This document shows positions 45,009-57,180 of a stretch of 64,000 nucleotides of DNA, piece by piece. The stretch's first letter is position 1; each line of letters starts with the position of its first letter. Both the position numbers and the translations under genes were made by a program. The notes beneath the pieces are model-generated. The model was given only the letters and a program-made list of their open reading frames with translations, did not search any database and was not told the DNA's origin. The stretch is from Pilasporangium apinafurcum. Taxonomy: Eukaryota > Oomycota > Peronosporomycetes > Pythiales > Pythiaceae. The stretch spans positions 193,670-257,669 of the forward strand of contig BCKE01000054.1 in assembly GCA_001600495.1 (NCBI GenBank), in the 5' to 3' direction.

Positions 45009-46463
45009 ATGGAGCAAGTAGTGTCACATCAGATCAATGAGTCCAGTATCATCCAGGGCAACGTGACGGGTGATGGTATGGTTATGGGGTTGCCACTGGC
45101 ATGGGTCGAGACCAACCGCGCCGAGTGTTTGCTAATCGCATTGGGGTGCTGCCTCTTCGCGTCTCTCGTGAGTCTCTACAACATCCGTCAGCACCTGCAG
45201 CATTATTCGCGGCCACAACTGCAGCGGTACATCGTGCGCATCCTCGTGATAGTGCCCGTATATGCTATGGGGTCGCTGCTCTCGCTCAAATTTGTGAATC
45301 AAGCGTTGTATTTCGACACAATCCGTGATTGTTATGAAGCGTTTGTCGTATATAGCTTCCTGGCATTGGTGCTATCTTTTGCTGGGGGTGAGTCCGTCTG
45401 TGTATTAAAAATGCAAAGCGAACCAGATATCACGCATGCATGGCCGCTAAACCGTTGTTTGAACCCGATTGGACGCGATGGTCGCTTGCTGCGATCCTGT
45501 AAGCGCGCGACGATTCAATTTGTGCTCATCAAGCCATTCTTTGCAGCTTTATCGTTGGTGATGCTGATTTGTGGGCAATACCATACGCTCGCGTACCAAT
45601 TGATCTTGACAGTTGTTTACAACATCTCGTATTCCTTGGCGTTGTATGGGCTTTGGCTGTTTTACTTGGCAACGAAGCACATTCTCAAGACGTTTAACCC
45701 CGTGATGAAATTCTTTGCGGTCAAGATTGTCGTATTTATGACGTTTTGGCAGACGAGCATGCTCGCGTTTGTACCGGGGATTACAAATGAGCAGAGCTTT
45801 GCGTGGAAAGAGTTTATCTTGTGCATTGAGATGGTGCCTTTCGCATTAATCCACTTAGCGGCATTCAATTCCAATCAGTTTAAGAAGAATTTAGATCGGT
45901 TACCGGATTCGGAAGTGCTGAAGAACATGAAGGAAGTGCTGAGTTTGGCGGATATTATCGCCGATGCGTATCATAATTTCATGCCTTCTTACCAGGAATA
46001 TATGCTACAACGTGCCGATTCCACAGGGCGCATGCGTGGAAGGACCAAGAGTACGAATATGTTTGGTGAAGATATGACCACGAATTCCTCTGCGTCTGAA
46101 GGCAGTCCAACGCCAATGGCACATGCGAATGCTCATGTGCCAAAATTTGTGATTGACGATGAAGATGAGGACGAAAGTGAAGACGAGATGAAAGAAGTGG
46201 ACATTGAAACAGGAGAAGGATTGTTTAAGAATCCCACCGCAGTAACAGAAGAAAAGCATACGAGTGACGCTGTGGAAAAAGGAGGAGAAGGGACACAACA
46301 GAAAATGCCACCTCCTCTCGAGACACCAGACGTGGACACGACTCCAACTTCTACAGAAGAAGCAGAGAAATCATCGAACTCAAATAGTTCCGACAATAAG
46401 TCGACAGCATCATCGTCGTCAACAACGACATCGGAGCAAGCTCAATTTGACGAGAATGTATGA
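45009..46463 (+). CDS. TMEM184/LAZ1-like seven-helix membrane protein (Ost-alpha superfamily)
   Basis: A 484-residue intronless protein. The order of helices and conserved blocks fits the organic-solute-transporter-alpha/TMEM184 family: IALGCCLFASLVSLYNI with RQHLQHYSRPQLQRYIVRI and VPVYAMGSLLSLKF; DTIRDCYEAFVVYSFLALV; RCLNPIGRDG; RATIQFVLIKPFFAALSLV; a Tyr-rich helix; FAVKIVVFMTFWQTSML; and CIEMVPFALIHLAAF. The C-terminal roughly 160 residues are a disordered, acidic and Ser/Thr-rich cytosolic tail. Members sit in the plasma membrane, endosomes or vacuole, with proposed roles in transport and trafficking; the substrate here is unknown. Confidence 0.88.
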   Translation: MEQVVSHQINESSIIQGNVTGDGMVMGLPLAWVETNRAECLLIALGCCLFASLVSLYNIRQHLQHYSRPQLQRYIVRILVIVPVYAMGSLLSLKFVNQALYFDTIRDCYEAFVVYSFLALVLSFAGGESVCVLKMQSEPDITHAWPLNRCLNPIGRDGRLLRSCKRATIQFVLIKPFFAALSLVMLICGQYHTLAYQLILTVVYNISYSLALYGLWLFYLATKHILKTFNPVMKFFAVKIVVFMTFWQTSMLAFVPGITNEQSFAWKEFILCIEMVPFALIHLAAFNSNQFKKNLDRLPDSEVLKNMKEVLSLADIIADAYHNFMPSYQEYMLQRADSTGRMRGRTKSTNMFGEDMTTNSSASEGSPTPMAHANAHVPKFVIDDEDEDESEDEMKEVDIETGEGLFKNPTAVTEEKHTSDAVEKGGEGTQQKMPPPLETPDVDTTPTSTEEAEKSSNSNSSDNKSTASSSSTTTSEQAQFDENV

Positions 46464-48076
46464 TGGCATTGTGGTAACTAGCCGCAAAACTTTTTTTCTA
46501 GTAGAGGTAGTAGCAGGACTGACGCTTGTACATGGATGTGGAGGTAAGCGGTGCAGAGGGCTATATCATCATTATGATTGATCCTCTTGCGCGTTTTCGC
46601 CTTCATCCTTCCATCCTTCAACGCGAAGTCAATGTGGCGCAAACGTAGAGATGAATTGTAACAATATGTGAAACTCTTTTTTTAGATGCAAATTCCACCG
46701 TTGATGACCACAGAATCATTTACCCCATTGAATTCGTGTAGTGCACATGACGATTCCTGGCAATGCGCTCTTGTTGACACAGAAATAATTTCATCTTGAA
46801 GACATTAGGAGACTGTTCGCACCCTCTTGTTAACTACTTGGATTTGGCCATGAGCTGCAATAAATGCAGATCCACATCATGCATTTGTCCATTTCATCTC
46901 ATCAACGACGACTCGACAAATCTGAAGGTTTTGTATTGCATCAACACCATGCAAAGGAAAAATGACTGGTTGAACCGATGGGTACGCATCTGGCTCGCAA
47001 ATCGGTGCGTGAATGGATGTATGGATCGAGTTGCACTTTGAATCATTACCAAGTGCAGACGAAGGGTTCGTCACGACTCTCGTCTCGTGTTCGGAGAATT
47101 GACCAGTCACAATAGAGAAAAACCATCCAGAACACCAAACTTCAATGAAAACACTCAACACATTCACACTTTCCTGCACCGATTATTGCATTCAGCACGT
47201 TGGAATTCCCCACGTCCGAAATGGAAGACAGAAAACCCCCAGAATAACAGCGCTCAGCTGGTGAGACTCCATGCAGAAACGTCGTCTACAGCGACGAGTA
47301 ACGTATAATACGTAGGAGAAGGCTGCTTGGGCTGCATTTGACATCGTTGTGTGGACGAATGCTAAGACATGACTCCAGGCAGCACCAGAAACGGCGAAAA
47401 AGCTTCACCGAACATTTCGAGAAAAAAAGTAGTCATTGTGACCATTTTGCCTACAACATTGAGGTTTTGTCGGCGGGAATGGGAAGAGCCAAGAACGAAG
47501 GGAAAAAGCGCATCCGCCTCTTTTTTTTTGTCGCCTATAGCGGTGGAGCTTCCAAGAGTAACGTAGGTATAAAAACGAAAAAAAACGAAAAAAAAAAACT
47601 CAACCAGTAGTAATTTTACATGAATGCATGCATGTGAGACACCAGAATTGATATCGCCTTCAAGCACATAATGATGAACAATATGCCATTTAGAAGGAAA
47701 AAAAAACAAATCACGTGAGTTACTTTAGTGTCTTGAGCGACATATCGATCAGACCACCAATATCAATACTTGAGGAGCTCTTGCGAATCAGAGGAATTAC
47801 GTGTTGATGGCGTGATCGAATCCACCAATCAATGGCAAAAAACATGAAGCGCATCCATGGATGGGGTCAGGGTACGCTCCACTCCCTGGTGTGTCCGCCC
47901 TTGAGCGTCCGCTCTCTTTCCGCTGCGTAATCAGAGGATGTGAGCTCCCCAGATAAGTAAGTACCTTCCAGCAGCCTTTTGCTGGTTGAACTTGTGCTCT
48001 CATTTTTACTTTTGCACCCAAGCACAAAAGAACACCTTTCTATTTTCCAACGGTCAAACGACACACCCACGCAGGA
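46464..48076. other. intergenic, no supported gene
   Basis: A 1.6-kb region between the TMEM184-like gene and the IDH gene. Short frames (for example 46796-47041, with a Cys pattern CNKC and CIC) lack a recognisable family. A-rich and T-rich runs occur near 47520-47600. The last 80 bp, pyrimidine-rich around 47998 (CTCATTTTTACTTTTGC), loosely resemble an oomycete initiator-type core promoter. Confidence 0.45.
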
Positions 48077-49518
48077 ATGAGTGGCTTCCAGAAGATCAAG
48101 GTCGAAAACCCAGTCGTGGAACTCGATGGTGATGAAATGACGCGCATCATTTGGCAAGACATCCGTGAAAAGGTAAAAATCATTGCCATAAGAGATGAAT
48201 CTGGTCTTGATTTGTTTGGTTTTTTTAAGCGAAGATGCGTTGTTCATGTTGAAAAATCCACAGTTGATCTTGCCATTTCTCGATTTGAAGATTGAATACT
48301 ATGATCTGGGATTGGAGAATCGTGATGCCACGGATGACAGTAAGCAACGAAGCTCGTATGCGTTTGATGATTGTGAGAAAAGATTGTGTTTAAATGACAT
48401 GGAATTGTGTGTATTTGAATGCAGAGGTGACGTTGGAAGCTGCCCATGCCATCAAGAAGCATAATGTAGGAATCAAGTGTGCAACGATCACGCCTGATGA
48501 AGCACGCGTGGAAGAATTCGGTCTGAAGAAAATGTGGCTCAGTCCGAATGGCACCTTGCGCAATGAATTGGGCGGTACCGTCTTTCGGGAACCGATTGTT
48601 TGCAAGAACATCCCCAAGTTGGTACCTGGATGGAAAGAGCCTATCATCATTGGTCGTCATGCATTTGGTGACCAGTACAAAGCACTCGACTTTGTCGCCA
48701 AGGAACCGGGCACATTCACGATGACGTTTACACCTGCAAATGGCGGGGAACCACAGGAATTCAAGGTCTATGACTTCAAGCACGAAGCCGGTGGTGTTGG
48801 TATGGCTATGTACAACACTGTGGAATCTATTATGGGATTTGCGAAGTCGAGCTTCGAATATGCATTGGCCCGCAAGATGCCATTGTACCTGAGCACCAAG
48901 AATACAATCCTGAAGCGTTATGATGGTCGATTTAAGGATATTTTTGAAGCCATGTACGTCAACGAGTACGAGGCTGCCTTCAAGGCTGCTGGCATTTGGT
49001 ACGAACATCGCCTGATTGATGATATGGTCGCGCAGTGCCTCAAATCTAAGGGTGGGTTCGTCTGGGCGTGCAAGAACTACGATGGTGATGTGCAATCGGA
49101 TGTATTGGCGCAGGGTTTCGGCTCGTTGGGCTTGATGACCAGTGTGTTGCTCACTCCGGATGGGAAGACTGTCGAAGCTGAAGCTGCGCATGGCACCGTT
49201 ACACGTCATTACCGAGTGCATCAGAAGGGTGGTGAGACCAGCACAAACTCTATTGCGAGTATCTTCGCCTGGACGCGAGGACTGCTGCACCGAGCAAAAT
49301 TGGATGCCAACGACAAACTCAAGCTCTTCTGCGAAGAACTAGAAGCTTGCATTGTTGAAAGCGTGGAAAGCGGCGTCATGACCAAGGATTTGGCATTGCT
49401 CATCCATGAAGGTAACCTCAAGCGCGAGCATTACCTGAACACGTTCGAGTTCATCGAAAAAATTTCCCAGAACTTGCAAGTTCGTCTCGCTGAGAACCCC
49501 AATTTTAGTCGTTTGTAG
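48077..49518 (+). CDS. NADP-dependent isocitrate dehydrogenase, eukaryotic cytosolic/peroxisomal type
   Basis: Exons 48077-48172, 48264-48339 and 48425-49518 give 421 residues, usual for the homodimeric eukaryotic enzyme. It starts [20 protein letters not shown] without a mitochondrial presequence. Landmarks include [37 protein letters not shown] (substrate loop), [10 protein letters not shown], the IDH signature [19 protein letters not shown] and [12 protein letters not shown]. It oxidises isocitrate to 2-oxoglutarate and CO2, producing NADPH. The last residues are NFSRL; Ser-Arg-Leu fits the type 1 peroxisomal targeting consensus, so peroxisomal or dual location is possible. Confidence 0.93.
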
Positions 49519-49907
49519 AGAAATATATCCATGGTAGTTGTTTAAAAGAAAAAGACTAGCGCGCCTCAATACACAATTACATTGACCGACACGTGTCAAC
49601 CTGCAGAATTGGCATGAATGTTCATCGTGCAAAGCTTTTGCTGTTGAATATGGCTACATTTGTCACTATCACATTTGTCACTAAATCAAGGTGTAAAATG
49701 GCTGTCAAAACCGTACATTGAATACCGGCAAATACCTTCTTATACTGGTATTTCAATGTTCTCAAACGCCAGGCAGCAGTGGACGATTGGACCTTTAGGC
49801 AGTGCGATCTCGTCTGCGCTGTATCTCTTTTTGTGTTATCCGCATTCGGAGCCAAAGGAAAAGTTCAACTACTTATCTTAGGCACAAAGGGGAAAGAAAA
49901 AAGTAGC
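49519..49907. other. promoter region of the HECT ligase
   Basis: A 3' untranslated region of IDH followed by the HECT gene's 5' region. The HECT frame is open upstream to 49779, but I prefer the ATG at 49908, after which acidic and His-rich coding begins. Nothing else was seen. Confidence 0.5.
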
Positions 49908-52900
49908 ATGAGCGCGCGACGACGAAGGAGTCTGGACGATGCGGAGGGAGAATATGAAGAAGAAGACGAAGAAGAACATCATCGTCAGCATCATCATCAT
50001 CGCCAGTCGTTTGATCTAGACGAGCAGGACCTTTCTCAAGAATTAACGGGCGGCAGATTCTTCGAACGGGCATTTTCATCGTTGGCTCCATCTGGTGATG
50101 GTCCGGCTGCGCGATCGAATGCAAATCGGCTCTTGGAAGCGCTTGAGGTGCTTTCGCAGGATGCAGCGAACGGTGGAGAGGGTGGCGACGATATTCCTCA
50201 TACTTTACGCGGACTGTTGGGACAACTACATAGCGTTGGTGGTGACGGAGCGGTAAGGTTTGCTTTCTTGCTTATTCTCCAGAAGGGTAGAAATGAGGTT
50301 GTTTATTTTTTTGCTCATGTGCGTTACTGTTGTATATCTTACAGATGTTGAATGGATTGTTTCCGTTGGCACAATTGTTCGAAGGTGCGACAGGCAGCCC
50401 GCGGTTCCACCGGATTCTAGATTCTATTAAACTACAGGCTCCTCCACATGTGCAAATGGTGTGTAGAATGAAACGAATCTTGGTTTTGCCTTTTAGTCTT
50501 CCAGTCTTGGTGGTCTAACACGGTCACATGTGTGGATACGTTGTTTTTTATTGTTTATGAAGTCTGGCTTATCGGAGCTTTGCGAAACGCTATCGCTATC
50601 TACAGAAGAAGTATTAGTCGTATCTGGCTTCAGTGTGGACGCATTTGTTGCAGCAATTGCAGCGCTTATCCGCACGCCACCGACGATGGATGTGCTATTA
50701 CTGGCGGCACGCGCATTATCATCCATTTTGGAGCTGTTCCCAGCAAATGCTACGCCGAAAGCGATTGCCGAAGGCGTGGTGCCATCTCTTTGTGCGAAGC
50801 TGTTGGAGATTGAATATATGGACGTTGCCGAACTTGCGTTACAGATACTGGAGCGACTAGTCAATGGAGAAAATGGTCTAACGCCCACAGAGCGAGATCT
50901 ACTGTCATCGTCCTCAAGTTCTACTGCCACCACAGCGCAAATACATGCAGATGCGCGTCTTGCTATACTTCAGGAGAACGGTATTGTAGCAATTCTCCAG
51001 TTCGTGGATTTTTTCCCGTTAGAAATTCAGCGGACTGCAGCTCGGATTGTTGCCCAAGTATGTACCAACTACCCATTGTCCATGGCGGCAAAATTGCAGA
51101 ACGCATTACCGCTGATCATAGCGCTGCTACATTCATTTGATGGTGAGATTTTGCAGAGTGGCTATGAGTGTCTTTGCAAGCTCAGCGAAAGCAGAGCTTT
51201 TTCAGAGAATGCATCGTTTGCCGCACGCATTGCGACAGACAGTATCTGTGATTTAGTGCTTCAGAAGCTGACCGATTACGGATGTCAAGGCAATGCCGCT
51301 ACTGGTAGTAATGCGCAGGTGCCATCTTCAGCTTATGCAAACATGTTACGCTTCCTGTCGTGCGTTCTTTCATTGCCCGTTGGGACACGTCATGGTCGGA
51401 CTGCAGTATCTTTCTTGGTGGAGCGATTGCGCTTTGTTGGACTTCCTCCAATTGTGACAATGTTGTTGGCCAAGCACGAAGTAATCAGAGATAAGCAATT
51501 TTTACGGGAGACGCTCAAAATGATTATTGTTTTGCTCCCTATCACTGAAGAACTCGCTTCAATGGAAAACATTCCGCTTCCAATGCTGACGTTTGCACAC
51601 GAGTTACTGCCGTTGATCATTTGTGTCTATGATACAACGTCGCGAAGCGACTTGCGATATGATTGCTTGGGGGTTATTTCCCGTAGTTGTTCAATTATAT
51701 ACTCCAAGCAGCAGCATCCCTTTACGACAGATGAATATAAGGAGTTGTCGCGTCTGGCAGCATTTCTCTCTCGAGTTTTGCGTCCGAAGCAAGTGTCACA
51801 CTCTAACGCAAGAGCCAAGGGTGATAGACGAGAAGAAGATTTGTTTTCTGTTCACCTCGCCCTTCAAATTGTCGAAGTATCGTTACTGTACGCTGGTTCT
51901 CGGAATGTGGCACAGAATTTATTCGAACGTCACGATGTAGCAAGTGCGATTCGTTTTTACGCCTCTTATTTCAACCAAAACAATGAGTCTACGGTGCCAT
52001 CCGACGATATAAATTTTGAAACGGACAACTATGATGTTTGTGCCATGTCGGCACGACTTGTCACCGATTATCTGGGTGTTAAAAGGACTGAAACTAGTGT
52101 TGTAAAGCAGCTTCAGGGTATTGCCAAAGAACTGCAACAACTCATAGACGAAGATGCACATCTTCAAACAGAGTCTATCCAACATGTATTGGAAAAGTTA
52201 GGCACGCTTAATGGTGTTGGGGACAGTGAAATTATGACAGCTCACGAAATTGCGTGCAGCGGTCTTGTGAAGATCCTTCTTCGAATTTGTGTATTAAGCG
52301 AAGGTCGAAGAGCATTCACACAGGCGCTTTCGTCAAGACGGAATGGAAGTGATCAAACCACCAGTATTGGATCTATACTGGTTCATTGCTTGCAAGATGC
52401 AATTTCGTCAGAAAAAGATACATTTTCAATCGAAAATGGGTTGCCATCTTTACCAATTGCTTGGTTTGAGTCTGGAGGTGTTGCAAATGATTTGGACCAA
52501 TTGACTCAGCACATTAAAATTCGAGTTCTGATTGAAGATTGTACTTCAAGTAGCGTGAGTGAAGGAAAGTCTTCCACTCAGCACGTATCGAGCAGGGAGC
52601 CGCGAATCCATGAAGATGGATACGAAAAACGGGAAGAGGCAGGGATCCTTCAGAAGCATTTGCTCAGAAGAAGTGATGGTCGCGAGAGTAGCTCTTATCA
52701 CAGACGGAATCGTCGTGGAGTACATGACACAGTCGTGTTAGTGGAACCTTTGGCTCGAATTGAAACGATGGAAGAGTTTATTGCCGATAAATTATTTGGT
52801 GGAAAGAGCACTTCGTCTCTCATCGACGATTTGGCAGAAGCGGGCCGAACTGAGGACGAATACGAGTGCAAACGCGGAGATAACGAAACTGGGGAAAACG

Positions 52901-55755
52901 AGAAAAAACTACGAGCTTTGTACAAAGGGCATCTGCTACCAGCTGATTCGAGTATCTTAGAAGCTATCGTCAAATTTGGTGCTGAGGATGAAGATAATAG
53001 TGAGAAGATGAACGATGAAGGAGCGTCTTCCTTTCCTTCCACTCTCGGTGCTGTGAATGGCATTTGGAGAAGTACCCCACATGAAATCACCTTCCGCATT
53101 GTCACCTCGAAGGTAACTGCGACTTCACCTTCACTCGATACAAATGAAGTGATTGGGAATGTTGCGCAGAACGATACTTTGAAGATATTGGAAGACAAGA
53201 CAGTATCTCGCTCTGAACAGTGGTGGGATGATGTATGGGATCTCTTACGATTACTGAAATATGTGCACGAATTTTTGGTCTCTGGCTCGCAGGCGCAACA
53301 TGGCTTCCACCAGACTATCAACTTTGTCAACAACTTTTTATGTCTCCAGATAAATCGAGCATTGCAACAGCCAATTAAGGTAGTCGCAAATTGTTTGCCA
53401 GAATGGTGTTTTCGAATTGTGAACGAATTTCCTTTCGTCTTGGATTTCGACACGAGATACAACTTTGTATATGCAACCATGTGTGGTACACCTCGTGCAA
53501 TCCAGTATTTGTGTGGCTCGGTGTGGAAGAAAGCAGTTCTAGAAGAAAACACTGTTTTACCTGGACCGTCTAGTGCACGACAAAATAATACTCGTCGGCG
53601 ATCGAGAGACGTTGGGACTAACCGATCACGTACTTCCGCGCTTGTAAATATATCAAGAATGGTGAAACTACCGCGATTGAAAGTACGAGTATCTCGTTCT
53701 CGTTTGCTCCAGTCAGCCATGAAGCTTTTTGCAATCTATGGCGGGAAGAAGGCTGTAATCGAAATTGAGTTTCTTGGAGAAGTGGGCACCGGACTAGGGC
53801 CAACAACGGAGTTTTTTACTCTAATTTGTGAAGAGATTCAGTCCAAGAAGTTGAAAATGTGGAGAGACGAAGGTCGTGATGTAACTGGCAACCTCAAAGA
53901 CGAGGAAAAACACATTTCTACCTCTGAAAATGGAAAAGTGTCGTCATCCCTGCCTATACGAGGATATCATCGTGTTGCTATTTATCACTGTATTGGATGC
54001 AAACGTGTTCGCATACCGCACTGTTCAGTTCATCGGCAGCTTTTGACCCACGAAAAGAAGAGTATACGGGTTGAAAAATCTGCCGCAGTTAATACTACAC
54101 AAACTACTGAGAATACAGAAAACCAAGTAAATCATACTACTCGCTCTTGCAAGGCTATGGAATCTATTCCACAATGCGCGGAATGTATGGATGATTGCGA
54201 TTTATTCTCGTCCTATACTATGTGTGATTGTGGTCATACCAATGGGAAACCCGATAGTACAGCTTCAAACAATTTAAGATGGTGGATTGTTAGTGATGAA
54301 GAAATCCAATACCTCGCCAAGGTATTTCCCCGACGATCGGTGAGTGTGAAGCATCCCGTACTTCAATGTGCTCATTGCGATACAGTGAACTTTCCTGGTA
54401 CCGATGCCGGCATCGTGGAAGTGGATGGAGATAGAATGATTTCACGTTCTGGACGCCGAATGTACGAACGGGACTATCGAGCAGTGACCAAGCATGTGTC
54501 ACCGTTGTGTGAAGGAACACCATTAACTCAAATTACGTCTATTCTCACACGGGAACTGGTGGATTTATTTGTGGATATGCTGCCGCGTAGCCCAGAAGTA
54601 CCGGAGTCTGAAGTGGAGGCATTGAACTATTTGAGCGAATCTTCATCGATTTTTGGTTCTAGTATCGGGGGACCTCCCGTGGAAGCTCCATTTGGGCTAT
54701 ATCCAAAGCCGTACGTTCCTACGGACAAAACGTTGATGACCTCAAATGTGAAGGCAGAGGTGGTACTTTCTGAAACCAGCATTAGTGACATGGATGTTCT
54801 CGGATGGTTTAACTTTTTGGGCCGCTTCATCGGTCAGGCATTATTGGACGAGCGATTGCTGAATCTGCCATTCTCACGCCCGTTCCTGCGTGCGTTGCGG
54901 GGAGAAAAAATGGTAGGACCGGATGTGGATGTGGCAAGATCGCTGGATATTGTAGAAGAATTTGATCCGGCCATCGCTAACTCGCTTCGTTATCTGAATG
55001 AGCTCGCCAAAAAATACCTCAATGCTGACGCTACCGCAACCAGTCCAGAAGATGTGCAAGCATGGGAGGAGGAAGTCAACGCCATGTGTTTGTATTTCAC
55101 ATTAGTAGGGGATTCTGATATCGAACTGTTGCCTGATGGCTCATCAGTGCAAGTGACGTTGGATTCGTTGTCCTCATATGTGACCAAGAATCTCGAGTTA
55201 TTATTGGATACCTCTATTGCGAGCCAAGTTGAAGCATTCCAGCAAGGCTTTGAAAAAATTATTGGTACGTCTTGCCATGAACAAGCAAAGCACAAGAAAC
55301 AGCATTTCCTGCATGTCTTTGAACTGAATGAGCTGGAACGCCTGTTTAGCGATCATAGTTTGGGCAGTAGTATGTGGGACCGTGAAGGGCAAGAGCTACG
55401 CGAGCACATGGTGTGCGATCATGGCTATACTGCTGAGAGCAAGGCGATTGCCGATCTCATTGCCATCTTGTGTGAGCTGACCTTGGAGGAGCAGCGATTA
55501 TTTGTACGCTTCGTCACTGGTGCCAGCCGTCTACCGCTTGGCGGTCTTGCCAAGTTGGATCCAAAGCTCACCGTTGTGCGTAAGTTGACCGACACTTCGT
55601 CGGCATCGTCGACGGAGGAGGGGGATGCCGTGCTCCCGTCGGCGTCTACGTGCACGAATTACCTGAAACTGCCAGATTATTCGACACGTGCGATCATGAA
55701 GGAGCGGCTACTGTATTGCATGCACGAAGGCCAAGGGAGCTTCCATCTCTCGTAA
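49908..55755 (+). CDS. HECT E3 ubiquitin ligase, TRIP12/UFD4/UPL3-like, with Cys-rich insertion
   Basis: Exons 49908-50252, 50345-50458 and 50563-55755 give 1883 residues. The acidic/His-rich N-terminus leads into a long armadillo-like helical region (HRILDSIKLQAPPHVQM, SGLSELCETLSL, ALSSILELFPANATPKAI), typical of TRIP12/UPL3. The HECT domain begins near 1202 (MKLFAIYGGKKAVIEIEFLG, EVGTGLGPTTEFFTL) and resumes with DVLGWFNFLGRFIGQALLDE. The catalytic Cys is about residue 1850 in STCTNYLKLPDYS and the protein ends GQGSFHLS. Between the halves of the N-lobe (about 1296-1430) sits a Cys/His-rich insert (CIGC, HCSVH, CAEC, CDCGH, CAHC) that probably binds zinc. It should ubiquitinate proteins, perhaps ubiquitin-fusion-type substrates. 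Confidence 0.9.
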
Positions 55756-56718
55756 AAAAGGCGCAGAGATTGATGGTAGATGATGAGAATCAAAGGGATC
55801 AGGTATGCTGTTTAGTAGGTTTGTCAATGGTCCCACCCTTGTTCGTCACTTTGTGGCACATGTCAACAATCAACATTCTTGTGTGTTTGGTAGAAGAGGA
55901 AGATGTTCGATATTCTTCTGAGTGTATCGCATGACCTTTACATATAAACTCTCTGGTGGGAGTGCTCACTACTTTACGGAATAACGATACTTGAACCGTC
56001 TGGAAAATCCACTCTGACGCTTTACGGTTTGCATGAATGACGTCAACACGATGGATGTGAGGTTGGCACAAACATGAAAGAAAGTAAATGGAGATTATAT
56101 CAAGGCGGTGTTGAAATGGAGAACAAAACTGAGTGACTTAAAGCACTCTTCTTGCTGGGTAGAATGTATTGGTTTCATTTTCATGTTCCCTGAATGGTTT
56201 TGGCCCTTGCGATCGGACCAAAATGGTATGCTCATTTATACCATCTACCCTCAAGACTACACTACACACACATACTCTAGGCATCATCCCCTTCGGGGCT
56301 ATCTCTTCTTCTTCTTCTTCCCACCCACAACGGATAAATAACAACAACAGACGCCGCCCAGGAAGAGCTCCGGAAAAATCCCACGGCCCCTTTTCACGCT
56401 ACGGAGATCTATCCCCTCGATCTCCATGGCCACCACAGATTAACAAGTGGAAGGACCTTGGGGGGAGGAGAGCAATATAGCCACTCCACCCAAAAGTCAC
56501 GGATTGCAGTGGATGAATGAGGAAGCGAATTCTTGTAGAGCTCCCTCCCTCAGCCCTGAGTCCTCCCACTGTCATGATGACCAGCGTATAAAGCCCAAAA
56601 ACCTGTTGTATGATTCAGTCTTTGAGGACTCTTCCCTGTGCTCTCTCGCTCTTCCTGGTTGGCTGCTTTAAAAGACAGCCAGCGCAGCTTTCATTTTTGG
56701 ATCCGCTGAAGTCGTCAC
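55756..56718. other. convergent intergenic region
   Basis: Between the HECT ligase stop and the stop of the minus-strand acidic protein. A TTC repeat lies near 56305-56325. No gene, RNA or transposon signature was seen. Confidence 0.45.
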
Positions 56719-57180
56719 CTAAAACTGTTGACGCATTTGGTGAAATTCCTCCATCGAGTACCAGACGCGACGCTTGTAGTCAGCATCGAAACTCGATCGT
56801 GATGGGATCTCAACGATGTTGATGTCGTCGTCAAAGCTGATGCGGCGGTCATGGCTGCAAGTGCGCAATCGTTCCGTGTCGTCTTCATCATCGTCATCAT
56901 CATCCATGTCATCTTCGACATCTGTGCCTTCCCAGCTGTCCACTGTGGATGCACGTTCACGCCATTTGAGGCCCTTGGGTTTTGCTAACGAGTTGTATCG
57001 ACTGTCGTAGTTACTGTTCGTCAAAGTGTTTTTTTTGGATGGTTTCCCCTGTGTAGCGATGAGCATCCAATTGTCATCTTCGCTGTCAGTCTCTTCCAAA
57101 TCGCTAAGTTCAGGGGCGCCTGCACCATCATGGCGGAAGTATTCGCGCACATTTACCACACTCTTGGTTCGCGGACGCAT
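56719..57180 (-). CDS. small acidic hypothetical protein
   Basis: A 153-residue intronless frame starting MRPRTKSVVNVREYF. It contains two acidic stretches (LSDLEETDSEDDNW and DVEDDMDDDDDDEDD) and a C-terminal block RRISFDDDINIVEIPSR ending YKRRVWYSMEEFHQMRQQF. The Ile-Ser-Phe preceded by basic residues, with acidic residues after it, could be a phosphatase-1 docking (RVxF-like) motif, which is a guess. I do not recognise the family; the ordered C-terminus argues that it is a real gene. Confidence 0.6.
   Translation of the reverse strand: MRPRTKSVVNVREYFRHDGAGAPELSDLEETDSEDDNWMLIATQGKPSKKNTLTNSNYDSRYNSLAKPKGLKWRERASTVDSWEGTDVEDDMDDDDDDEDDTERLRTCSHDRRISFDDDINIVEIPSRSSFDADYKRRVWYSMEEFHQMRQQF

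Noticed and set aside
48244-49290. 348-codon minus-strand frame
   Set aside because: Antisense to the NADP-IDH gene, including across its intron; no motif was recognised.
52698-53720. 340-codon minus-strand frame
   Set aside because: It lies entirely inside the HECT ligase exon, whose plus-strand product has clear domain motifs; the antisense product shows none.
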